Shown: one piece after another, positions 29,317-37,239 of the stretch
How positions within the stretch are numbered: position 1 is the stretch's first letter
Layout of the letters: each line of letters opens with the position of its first letter
From: Terasakiella sp. SH-1
Lineage (GTDB): Bacteria; Pseudomonadota; Alphaproteobacteria; Rhodospirillales; Terasakiellaceae
Direction: 5' to 3'
Length of the DNA stretch: 64,000 nucleotides
NCBI RefSeq assembly: GCF_004564135.1
Contig: NZ_CP038255.1
Location: 1,024,501-1,088,500 of the forward strand
Translations under genes and position numbers: made by a program
Notes under the pieces: model-generated
The model's database searches: none
Told to the model about the DNA's origin: nothing
The model's input: the letters and a program-made list of their open reading frames with translations, nothing else

Positions 29317-30291
29317 TCACTTAATCAGATTGTGATGTTTTAAGATGGTCGGGGCATTGGCTGGGGTGATGGTATCTGTGGGTAAGGTCAGGCGTTTTTC
29401 TATTTTTTCACCACCCAGATGTTTTAACGCCTGACGAATAGCATCGGCACCGGGGGTTTTATAAAGAAAGGTGGCGTCCAGCTTGCCTTCGTGAACCCAC
29501 ATGACACCTTCCCCCGGAATTGCATCAATCCCGATAAAGGCGATGTCTTTTTCTCGCCCGATATCGGATGCTGCAAGATAGGCACCATAGGCCATCGGGT
29601 CATTATGGGCATAGACAATATCAATTTTTGGATGTTGTTCCAGTGCATTGGCCGCAATTTCATAGGCTTTATCCTGTTTCCAGTCGCCGTCTTGAGGTTT
29701 GTTTAAAATCTGGATACCAGGTTCTTTTGAGATAATTTCCCAAAAACCGTTATGGCGGTCATGGGCCGGGGTGGACTTCATGCCCCCCCAAATTTCAAGG
29801 ATCGTGCCTTTTGCTTTTCCTGTACCGCCCAATCGGGCAACCACATAGTTTCCAGCTGCGCGTCCGATCAGTTTGTTATCCCCGCCAATGAATTGTGTGT
29901 ATTTATCATTGCTGATGTCACGATCTAGAACAAAAACGGGAATGCCTGCCTGATGGGCCTTGTTGACGACTTTTGTTAAACCGTCAGCTTCTTTTGGGGA
30001 AATCAAAATGGCATCAACCTTGCGGGCAATGAATTCTTCCATATCAGCGACTTGTTTGGGCACGCTATCTTGGCCGTTGCGTACCAGCAGGGTCAGGTTC
30101 TTGTGTTTTTCCGCTTCACTGCGTAACTCTTGATTAAAAAGGATACGCCAAGGTTCGGTTGTTGTGGCTTGTGAAAAGCCGATGACATATTTGGTTTGTG
30201 CGGTCCCCGCTGTGGCAAAAAATACTCCAAATGCAAACAAAAGGAGGCCGAAAAAGGGAAACACGTTCCGTTGTGGTAAGAAAAGTCCCAT
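29317..30291 (-). CDS. Periplasmic sugar-binding-type protein (RbsB/TorT-like)
   Basis: A 324-residue secreted protein with a signal peptide (hydrophobic residues about 10-30, ending ATAGTAQT) and a type I periplasmic-binding-protein fold ([14 protein letters not shown] near residue 37; [47 protein letters not shown]). In most genomes such proteins feed ABC sugar transporters, but no permease or ATPase is nearby. It is instead immediately upstream of a sensor kinase in the same operon. A role as ligand sensor for that kinase is therefore more likely than transport. The ligand is unknown. Confidence 0.88.
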   Translation of the reverse strand: MGLFLPQRNVFPFFGLLLFAFGVFFATAGTAQTKYVIGFSQATTTEPWRILFNQELRSEAEKHKNLTLLVRNGQDSVPKQVADMEEFIARKVDAILISPKEADGLTKVVNKAHQAGIPVFVLDRDISNDKYTQFIGGDNKLIGRAAGNYVVARLGGTGKAKGTILEIWGGMKSTPAHDRHNGFWEIISKEPGIQILNKPQDGDWKQDKAYEIAANALEQHPKIDIVYAHNDPMAYGAYLAASDIGREKDIAFIGIDAIPGEGVMWVHEGKLDATFLYKTPGADAIRQALKHLGGEKIEKRLTLPTDTITPANAPTILKHHNLIK

Positions 30292-30499
30292 GGAACACCT
30301 GCCTGTTATGATTGTATTTTATATATTTTTATTAAATAGGATGGACTGGTGGGGAGTCAAAGGTAATCCTGAAAATATATCTTTGAAATTTGTAGTATTT
30401 TGCCTTTCAATAAAAAGCTCTTGTTCTTTGTCTTTCTATTGCGCATGATATTTCTTAAATACAAAGAATTACGCCAAAATCACGCCTGAGATTAAGAGA

Positions 30500-32665
30500 T
30501 TGACTGAACAAAAAAGACGGAAAAGCGTTCTTTCGCAAATTATTGAAAGTACGCCTGTTCCGACATTCGTTATAGATACGCAGCATCGTATCATCCATTG
30601 GAATATGGCTTGTGAAAATGTCACAGGCATTCGTGCTGATAAGATGATTGGCACGCAAAAAGCATGGGTTGCTTTTTACGCTGATGAGCGCCCGACGATG
30701 GCGGATATTGTACTGGATGGCAACCCGGACGATATCGAGACGTTTTATTCAGGCAAATACCATAAGTCGGATGTGTTAGACGGTGTTTGGGAGGCCGAAG
30801 ACTTCTTTCCGCATTTTCCTGATGGCGGCAAATGGCTGTCTTTCAGTGCAACCATTTTAGAAGATGAAGAAGGCCGTGTTATTGGGGCTGTGGAAACATT
30901 GCGCGATATCACCAAGCAGAAGAATTACGAAAAGTCTCTGAAAAAAAATCAGAAAATTCTGTCCGAAGTCATTGATGGTTGTCCGGTTCCGATGTTTGTT
31001 CTTAATGATGAACACCAAGTCACCCACTGGAATAAGGCATGTGAATCCATTATCGGAACGCCCGCAGATGAGGTTGTGGGGACAAAGGAACAGTGGAAAG
31101 CATTTTATGACGAGGAACGTCCCGTTCTTGCCGATTTGGTGATGAACAACAGTTATGATGCCATTAGTGAGTTTTACAAAGGGATCTGGGCAGCCTCCCC
31201 GTTAATTGAGGAAGGGTGGGAGGCAACTGATTATTTCCCCAACTTCAGGTCCGGGGCAAAGTGGTTATATTTTACAGCAGCACCGTTGCGCAGTGATGAT
31301 GGCGAAATTTTTGGTGCAGTGGAGACGTTGCAAGATGTCAGTAACCAGAAACAATATGAAGCCAAACTGGAATTTCAGGCCAACCATGATGCGCTGACGG
31401 GGCTTGCGAACCGGACCTTGCTGACAGACCGTATCAAGCAGGCGATTGCGCATGCTGAACGTGATAATCGTTTGTTGTCTCTGTTATTTATTGATCTGGA
31501 TAATTTCAAAACCATCAATGATACGTTGGGGCATAATGTCGGGGATCAACTGATTTGTGAAACCGCAAAGAAAATTTCCAATGCGGTGCGCACCGGGGAC
31601 ACGGTGGCGCGTTTGGGTGGGGATGAATTTGTGGTTTTGCTGTTTGCTCCGGAAAGTGAAGATCATGTCACTGATATTGTACAGCGCCTGACCGAAGAAG
31701 TTGCCACCAGCTTTTGTCATAATGGTCAGGACTTGCATGTGGGATGCAGTGTCGGGGTTGCGATGTTCCCGCAAGATGGGGGGGATGTTGAAACCTTGAT
31801 GAAAAATGCTGACAGCGCCATGTATCTGGCCAAGGCAACGGAGAAAGGGAGCTTTTGCTTCTTTACACAGGATTTAACAGATCGTGCCCTGCGGCGTTTA
31901 CAGATTGAAAATGACCTTCATAAAGCGATTGATCGCCATGAATTTTATTTGGAATATCAGCCGATTTATGAATTGGCGACAGGGAAAATTATTGCGGCAG
32001 AGGCTTTGCTGCGCTGGAACCATCCGGAACAGGGGCTGATTAACCCGGTTGATTTTATTCATATCGCCGAAGAAACCAGCATGATTGTGGACATCGGTGA
32101 GTGGGTGTTACGCACTGCGGCCAAAGAAGCCATGTATTGGCACGAAGAACTGGGCAAGACCTTGCGGATTTCCATTAATGTATCGGCGCGCCAGTTCAGA
32201 AATCATGAAATTCATGAAGCTTTGGAACGGGTGTATAATGACATCGGCCATCCCGGCTTTAATATTGAGCTGGAGCTGACGGAAAACCTGGTCATGCATA
32301 ATCCGGAACGGGCAGAAGAAAGTCTGGCGAAATTACGTGAGATGGGTGTCTGCCTTGCCATGGATGATTTCGGTACAGGCTATTCCAGTCTGGCATACTT
32401 GCGCCGTTTCCCCTTTGACATGATCAAAATTGATAAGGCTTTTGTCGATGACCTTGGCAAAAACAAGGAAGCCGAAGCCATTGTGCGTGCCATGTTGGAA
32501 TTGGGCCGTGCCCTTGGCTTGCGTATGTTGGCCGAAGGGGTAGAAACGGAATTGCAGCGTACGTTTCTGGCCCGTGAAGGCTGTGATGAAGTTCAGGGGT
32601 TTCTTTTCTCGCGACCAAAGAAAGTCGAAAATTTCCGAGAGATGTTACGCAAAGAGACCTTTTAA
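30500..32665 (+). CDS. PAS-PAS-GGDEF-EAL cyclic-di-GMP turnover protein
   Basis: A 721-residue soluble protein with two similar PAS domains (about residues 10-130 and 150-275), a diguanylate cyclase domain with intact GGDEF at 373-377 and a phosphodiesterase domain with the EAL motif at 501-503. The EAL domain also keeps the DDFGTGYSS metal loop and KIDKAFV. Both enzymatic activities are therefore possible. No membrane segment is seen, so the PAS pair would sense cytosolic signals. The frame starts with TTG, since the first ATG in frame lies inside the first PAS core; the start is the least certain part. It is divergent from the sugar-binding/kinase operon. Confidence 0.92.
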   Translation: MTEQKRRKSVLSQIIESTPVPTFVIDTQHRIIHWNMACENVTGIRADKMIGTQKAWVAFYADERPTMADIVLDGNPDDIETFYSGKYHKSDVLDGVWEAEDFFPHFPDGGKWLSFSATILEDEEGRVIGAVETLRDITKQKNYEKSLKKNQKILSEVIDGCPVPMFVLNDEHQVTHWNKACESIIGTPADEVVGTKEQWKAFYDEERPVLADLVMNNSYDAISEFYKGIWAASPLIEEGWEATDYFPNFRSGAKWLYFTAAPLRSDDGEIFGAVETLQDVSNQKQYEAKLEFQANHDALTGLANRTLLTDRIKQAIAHAERDNRLLSLLFIDLDNFKTINDTLGHNVGDQLICETAKKISNAVRTGDTVARLGGDEFVVLLFAPESEDHVTDIVQRLTEEVATSFCHNGQDLHVGCSVGVAMFPQDGGDVETLMKNADSAMYLAKATEKGSFCFFTQDLTDRALRRLQIENDLHKAIDRHEFYLEYQPIYELATGKIIAAEALLRWNHPEQGLINPVDFIHIAEETSMIVDIGEWVLRTAAKEAMYWHEELGKTLRISINVSARQFRNHEIHEALERVYNDIGHPGFNIELELTENLVMHNPERAEESLAKLREMGVCLAMDDFGTGYSSLAYLRRFPFDMIKIDKAFVDDLGKNKEAEAIVRAMLELGRALGLRMLAEGVETELQRTFLAREGCDEVQGFLFSRPKKVENFREMLRKETF

Positions 32666-32671
32666 TAGACG

Positions 32672-32950
32672 CTACCCATCCCACAATTGTTCGCCACCGG
32701 GCAGGGCACGCCGTGCCTTGATGACAAGTTCGGGCTGGAGGTCTGCCTGATCACAAAAGGCGAGTAAGGCCCCTTCGTCGGAAAGAAGAAAATCAAGAAT
32801 ACCAGCCAGAAAGGCCGGGTCTGAAATTTGTTCTTTCAGGTCATCAACACCTGCCCCGCTTTGTGCCAGAAGCCCATGTAAGGCGCGTTCATCACTGCCG
32901 ATAAAGGTGATGGCTTGCAGGGCGATAACTTCCGCCTGTTCCTGCTTCAT
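32672..32950 (-). CDS. DUF3572 family small protein
   Basis: A 92-residue soluble protein resembling the alphaproteobacterial DUF3572 family (ALQAITFIGSDERALHGLLAQSG, then DPAFLAGILDFLLSDEGALLAFCD). Its ATG shares one base with the stop codon of the upstream HD-GYP regulator (TAATG), so the two are translationally coupled. The function of the family is not established; coupling to a response regulator is a clue to its pathway. It converges on the GGDEF-EAL gene with 6 bases between stops. Confidence 0.85.
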   Translation of the reverse strand: MKQEQAEVIALQAITFIGSDERALHGLLAQSGAGVDDLKEQISDPAFLAGILDFLLSDEGALLAFCDQADLQPELVIKARRALPGGEQLWDG

Positions 32951-34035
32951 TATTGGGCTGTCTCTTCGTGGCTGTCCTGATGCTCTTCACGGATATCCAG
33001 CACTTTGGGCAAAATATCAATGAATTTTGGCACAAGGTTTGGATCAAAATGCGTGCCTGCATTTTCTTTCAGGAACTCAATAGCCTCTTCAATCGTCCAG
33101 GCTTTTTTATAAGGGCGCCAGGAGGTCAGGGCATCAAAAACATCACAGATGGCTGCAATACGCCCTTCCAGTGGGATTTCTTCACCTTTTAAACCGTTAG
33201 GATAACCCGTTCCATCCCATCTTTCATGGTGGGTCAGGGCAATCGTGCGTGCCATCTGGACCATTTCAGACTCGTTATCTGCCAAAATACCTGCGCCCAA
33301 ATGGGCATGGGTTTGCATGGTATTCCATTCATCTGAGGTCAGCTTGCCGGGTTTAAGAAGGATATGGTCCGGGATGCCGATTTTGCCGACATCATGCATG
33401 GGGCTGGCATAAAGGATCATCTCGGCATGGCGTTCAGAAAGGCCGAGGGCCAGAGCCAAAGCCTGACAGGATTTGGACATGCGGATAACATGTTCCCCTG
33501 TTTCGTTATCGCGATATTCACCCGCGCGGCCCAGACAGCGAATAATATCCAGCTGGGATTTTCGCAATTCTGCGGTGGCTTCATGAACTTTTTCTTCCAG
33601 CGTATGGCTATATTCTTTTTGTTGTTTGTAAAGGTGGCGAATTTCAAGCGAATTGTGAATGCGCTGAAGCACCTCGGCATGCTGGAAGGGTTTGGTGACA
33701 AAATCACGTGCCCCAAGATCAAGGGAACGCAAGCGGGTGTCCATATCTGTCTGGGCGGTTAAGACCAGTACAGGCAGGTAGTCATCCTGATCATGGTGTT
33801 CTTTTAATTGTTCCATGACTTCAAAGCCATTGAGCTTCGGCATCTGGATATCCAGCAAAATCAAGTCAAAATCATGTTCTTCATGAAGAGATCGCACCAC
33901 GGTCGGGTCCGTTGTACTCGTGATATTGTGGTAATCTTCTTGTTGTAGCAGTGCTTCCAAGAGCAATACATTGGAAGGGTTGTCATCAACAACCAGAATT
34001 TTTGAGTCTTTTAGTGTCTCTAGTTTTACTGCCAT
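32950..34035 (-). CDS. Response regulator with HD-GYP output (RpfG-like)
   Basis: A 361-residue regulator. The receiver (about residues 10-130) has the acidic pair in VDDNPSN and phospho-acceptor D62 in LLDIQMPKLNG. A helical linker follows, then an HD-GYP domain with H214-D215 in MHDVGKIGIPD and TGYPNGLKGEEIP. It should hydrolyse cyclic-di-GMP under control of phosphorylation. The gene lies 78 bases downstream of a PAS histidine kinase on the same strand, which is its likely partner, and is coupled to a DUF3572 gene. Confidence 0.94.
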   Translation of the reverse strand: MAVKLETLKDSKILVVDDNPSNVLLLEALLQQEDYHNITSTTDPTVVRSLHEEHDFDLILLDIQMPKLNGFEVMEQLKEHHDQDDYLPVLVLTAQTDMDTRLRSLDLGARDFVTKPFQHAEVLQRIHNSLEIRHLYKQQKEYSHTLEEKVHEATAELRKSQLDIIRCLGRAGEYRDNETGEHVIRMSKSCQALALALGLSERHAEMILYASPMHDVGKIGIPDHILLKPGKLTSDEWNTMQTHAHLGAGILADNESEMVQMARTIALTHHERWDGTGYPNGLKGEEIPLEGRIAAICDVFDALTSWRPYKKAWTIEEAIEFLKENAGTHFDPNLVPKFIDILPKVLDIREEHQDSHEETAQ

Positions 34036-34113
34036 TCGGCTCTCCCTGGCGCCGTCTTTTTCTATTTTCTAGCATACCTGAATGGCGCATGCCAAAGGAG
34101 ATTAACATAAAAA

Positions 34114-36000
34114 TTAATTTTTATTTGTAGCGACAAGAAACGGCGTGTCTTTGTTGCAGCGCGGTAAGTCGATCCAGAAGCTGCTTCCCTTGTTCAAGGT
34201 TGTCGTATATCCAATTTTTCCCCCCATCAATTGGGAAAGGTGTTTACAAATTGTCAGCCCCAGTCCTGTCCCTTCGATCCCTCTGCTATGGGCATTTAAG
34301 CGATTGAAGGGTTCAAAAATATCTTCTTGATGGCCTTGGGGGATACCTTGTCCGGTATCTTTGACCTTAATGCGGATTTTCCCACCTTCTTGTTGATGGC
34401 AAGAAAGTGTCACCCGGCCCCCTTTGCGATTGTATTTGATAGCGTTTGAGATCAGATGCATCATAATTTGTTGCAGGCGGGCATGATCGGCAAGGACCAG
34501 ATATTGCGTATCGTCTGATTGTTTGATTTGAACGATGACATCATTTTTACGGGCAAAGTCCAAATTAAGATCAATACAGGCCAGAAAGATTTCCTGCATA
34601 TCAATTGTTTGCAGGGACAGGCTGACTTTGCCGCTTTCAATCGCGGCGATATCAATAGCCTCGTTGATAAGCTTGAGCAGATGTTCCCCCGCTTTGAACA
34701 TATGGGTTACAAAGTTCAGCTGCTGTTCATTCAGGTTGCCTTCTGTATTGTTATTCAGAATTTGTGCAAAGCCTAGGATCGCATTAAGGGGCGTGCGTAG
34801 CTCGTGGCTCATGGTGGAAAGAAAATGTGATTTCGCCTGACTGGTGGTTTCAATATCTTTCATGGCCTGGCGCAGGACTTCTTCTGCGGCAATGCGTTCT
34901 GAAATATCATCAAAGACAACCACCTTGCCACTGACGCCTTTTTCATCCTGAATGGGAGTGATGGTGATCTTGATGGGAAGGCGGCGTTTGGATTTGCAGC
35001 GAATTTCGCTTTCCCCATGATAAGGTTTATTCGGGTTAGCCTCATAAAAGGCGTCGTCTTCAATAAGGTTGAGCAAAGACTTGTTCTTTAGCTCATCCGT
35101 ATCATAGCCCAGCAGTTTTGCTGCAGCAGGGTTGATAAACTGGATAATGTTATGCGTATCCACCCCTAAAATGCCAGCTCCCGCAGCAGACAGGATCAGC
35201 TTGTTTTGCTCACTCAGGTTTTGAATAGCCTGTTCTGCCCGTGTGATATCGGACAGATCAACAACCCAGCTGAAAATACGGCGCACCCCGTCAATGGTAA
35301 TGATTTGGGAGGTCAGCAGCATCGGGAAAGTCTTGCCGTTTTTGCGTTTCCCCAGACAGCGAAAGGTGGTGGGGATGGTATTTTGATGCAGGGCCGCCAG
35401 CAGCTCAACCCGGTTATCTGGATTGGCATAGAAATCAAGAACGCTTAAGTCATCTGTATCGTCTGGCTCATAGCCGAAGATTTCAAGCAGACGTGAATTT
35501 AGATAATAAATTGCCCCGTTGAGTTCGACAAGAATTGCCCCAACCGGGCTGAGTTCCAGATAGCTGCGAAATTCGGTTTCCCGTTTTTCCAAGGCGGCTT
35601 TGGTATTATGGGCTTCGGTAATATCTTCATAAACGGTGACAAGCCCCCCATCAGGCAGCGGAGAGGTGGAAACAGAAATCACTTGTCCGTTGGGGCGTGT
35701 GCGTGTGATTTTCAGTTTTTTGCGCAGGCGTAGTTGTTTCAGGCGTTCTTGTAAAATGTCTTCGGAAAAATGCGGGCCGTATTCGCTGTTGGCAATATTA
35801 TAGCGAATGATATTTTCCAAAGGGAGACCGGGCTTTAGAAAACCGTCAGGATAGCCAAACAGGCTTTGGAAATGTTGATTGTAAAGGCATAGATTGAAGT
35901 CAGCATCAAACAGGCTGAATCCCTGATCCAGTTGATCAAGTGCTTGTACAATCAGCCTTGTTTCCGGCGTTAGGTTTTTTAGGCCCGCATAATCAGACAT
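34114..36000 (-). CDS. Cytoplasmic multi-PAS sensor histidine kinase
   Basis: A 628-residue kinase with no membrane helix. Three PAS domains occupy about residues 15-125, 140-255 and 265-375. HisKA follows with phospho-acceptor H399 in [12 protein letters not shown], then HATPase with ISNAIKYN (N box), DTGQGIP and GTGLGLTIC. It lacks a receiver. Gene order (kinase, HD-GYP regulator, DUF3572) suggests it phosphorylates the regulator at 32950, giving a cyclic-di-GMP response to a cytosolic redox, light or metabolite signal. The actual signal cannot be read from the sequence. Confidence 0.92.
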   Translation of the reverse strand: MSDYAGLKNLTPETRLIVQALDQLDQGFSLFDADFNLCLYNQHFQSLFGYPDGFLKPGLPLENIIRYNIANSEYGPHFSEDILQERLKQLRLRKKLKITRTRPNGQVISVSTSPLPDGGLVTVYEDITEAHNTKAALEKRETEFRSYLELSPVGAILVELNGAIYYLNSRLLEIFGYEPDDTDDLSVLDFYANPDNRVELLAALHQNTIPTTFRCLGKRKNGKTFPMLLTSQIITIDGVRRIFSWVVDLSDITRAEQAIQNLSEQNKLILSAAGAGILGVDTHNIIQFINPAAAKLLGYDTDELKNKSLLNLIEDDAFYEANPNKPYHGESEIRCKSKRRLPIKITITPIQDEKGVSGKVVVFDDISERIAAEEVLRQAMKDIETTSQAKSHFLSTMSHELRTPLNAILGFAQILNNNTEGNLNEQQLNFVTHMFKAGEHLLKLINEAIDIAAIESGKVSLSLQTIDMQEIFLACIDLNLDFARKNDVIVQIKQSDDTQYLVLADHARLQQIMMHLISNAIKYNRKGGRVTLSCHQQEGGKIRIKVKDTGQGIPQGHQEDIFEPFNRLNAHSRGIEGTGLGLTICKHLSQLMGGKIGYTTTLNKGSSFWIDLPRCNKDTPFLVATNKN

Positions 36001-36139
36001 TTGACCCTGTTTAAGTCAATTTATATTCTTGATTTAACCAGGCTAGATTAATTCGCTTTAGCCTTTAGGGCAAGTCTGAGTACCCTGATTTTATGAAAAA
36101 ATCATACTTTAGATGTAAATTGCAAGCTTTGGGAGGAAA

Positions 36140-36216
36140 TGGCGGTCCCGGCGCGATTCGAACGCACGGCCTTTTGCTTCGGAGGCAAACGCTCTATCCA
36201 ACTGAGCTACGGGACC
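36140..36216 (-). tRNA. tRNA-Arg (anticodon CCG)
   Basis: A complete 77-base cloverleaf on the minus strand. The acceptor GGTCCCG pairs with CGGGACC, followed by G and encoded CCA. The D arm is GCTC-AGTTGGATA-GAGC. The anticodon stem TTTGC/GCAAA encloses loop CTCCGAA, giving anticodon CCG, and the T loop is TTCGAATC. It stands alone between signal genes and decodes CGG. Confidence 0.97.
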
Positions 36217-36240
36217 TTATCCAAGTCGAAAAGTGGGCGC

Positions 36241-36269
36241 ACAATACAAGACATGATCTGCTTCGTAAA
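36241..36269 (-). promoter_or_regulatory. Probable promoter of tRNA-Arg
   Basis: On the minus strand TTTACG and TATTGT are separated by 17 bases, and the -10-like hexamer ends 24 bases before the first tRNA base. Spacing and position fit a housekeeping sigma promoter; sequence match is moderate. Confidence 0.45.
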
Positions 36270-36399
36270 GTAGGCATCGCATTAATTTTTAACGAAGCTA
36301 ATTTTATACATTCCAAAGTGATATAAATAGGGTTATGTGTTGATTTGCTGGTCTTGAATATTTATCTTCGGGGCTTATTTCTGGGTGAAGGAGTTTTTT

Positions 36400-37215
36400 A
36401 TGCAAAAAATGTCAAAATTTTGTGCAGTTTTGCTTGTTTCTGCAGGTGTTTCTTCTATGGCGCAAGCCAGTGAGAAGGTTTTTACCTTTTCGGTTGTGCC
36501 GCAACAATCGGCAAGCAAGACAGCTGCAATCTGGAACCCTGTCTTGAAATATCTTGGGGAAAAAACAGGCCAGAAGTTTAAACTTTCAACAGCCAAGAAT
36601 ATTCCTACTTTTGAAAAACGTTTGGCAAATGGCGAAGCCGATTTTTCCTATATGAACCCTTATCATTATACGGTTTTTCATGAACGTTCCGGCTATAATG
36701 CCATTGCACGGGCCAAGGACAAGCGGATTAAGGGTATTGTTGTTGTGCGTAAAGACAGCCCCCTTGGCAAACTTGAAGAACTGAACGGGCAAACTCTTGC
36801 TTTCCCATCACCTGCTGCCTTTGCTGCCAGTGTGTTGCCGCGTGGTTATTTGAAGGCCAATAACATCAATATCACACCGAAATATGTGTCGTCACATGAT
36901 TCTGTTTACTTGAATGTGATGAAAGGGCGTATGGTTGCGGGTGGGGGTATTATGCGTACCTTTAACAATACAAAACCGGAAGTGCGCGAACAGTTGAAAA
37001 TCCTGTGGACGACCAAAGGCTATACACCGCATGCGATTGCTGCTCATAAGCGGGTTGATCCTAAAATTGTAACAGCTGTTCAACAGGCCCTTGTCGATTT
37101 ATCTGCAACAGAACAAGGTCTTGCCATGGTGGGGAAGATGAAACTGAAAGGTTTTATCAAGGCACAGAACGAAGATTGGGATGATGTGCGCAGCTTGAAG
37201 CTCAACCAGCTTTAA
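36400..37215 (+). CDS. PhnD-like phosphate/phosphonate-type periplasmic binding protein
   Basis: A 271-residue secreted binding protein with a signal peptide (about residues 1-22, ending MAQA) and the PhnD-type fold: FSVVPQQSASKTAAIWNPVLKYL, YMNPYHYTVF, GIVVVRKDSPL and GGGIMRTFNN. The ATG at 36400 is chosen because GGAG lies 6 bases upstream; an in-frame GTG five codons earlier overlaps that site. No transporter permease or ATPase is near. The next gene on the same strand is a membrane hybrid kinase, so this protein probably serves as its ligand-binding partner. Ligand unknown. Confidence 0.9.
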   Translation: MQKMSKFCAVLLVSAGVSSMAQASEKVFTFSVVPQQSASKTAAIWNPVLKYLGEKTGQKFKLSTAKNIPTFEKRLANGEADFSYMNPYHYTVFHERSGYNAIARAKDKRIKGIVVVRKDSPLGKLEELNGQTLAFPSPAAFAASVLPRGYLKANNINITPKYVSSHDSVYLNVMKGRMVAGGGIMRTFNNTKPEVREQLKILWTTKGYTPHAIAAHKRVDPKIVTAVQQALVDLSATEQGLAMVGKMKLKGFIKAQNEDWDDVRSLKLNQL

Positions 37216-37239
37216 GATCATTTGGTTGGACCGTTTGCT

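Noticed and set aside
29317-30291. Sugar ABC transporter operon
   Set aside because: The binding protein has no permease or ATPase gene beside it; its operon partner is a histidine kinase.
36088-36106. Terminator of tRNA-Arg
   Set aside because: The TGATTTT and AAAATCA stem is very A+T rich and weak, and is over 30 bases past the tRNA end; not convincing enough to list.
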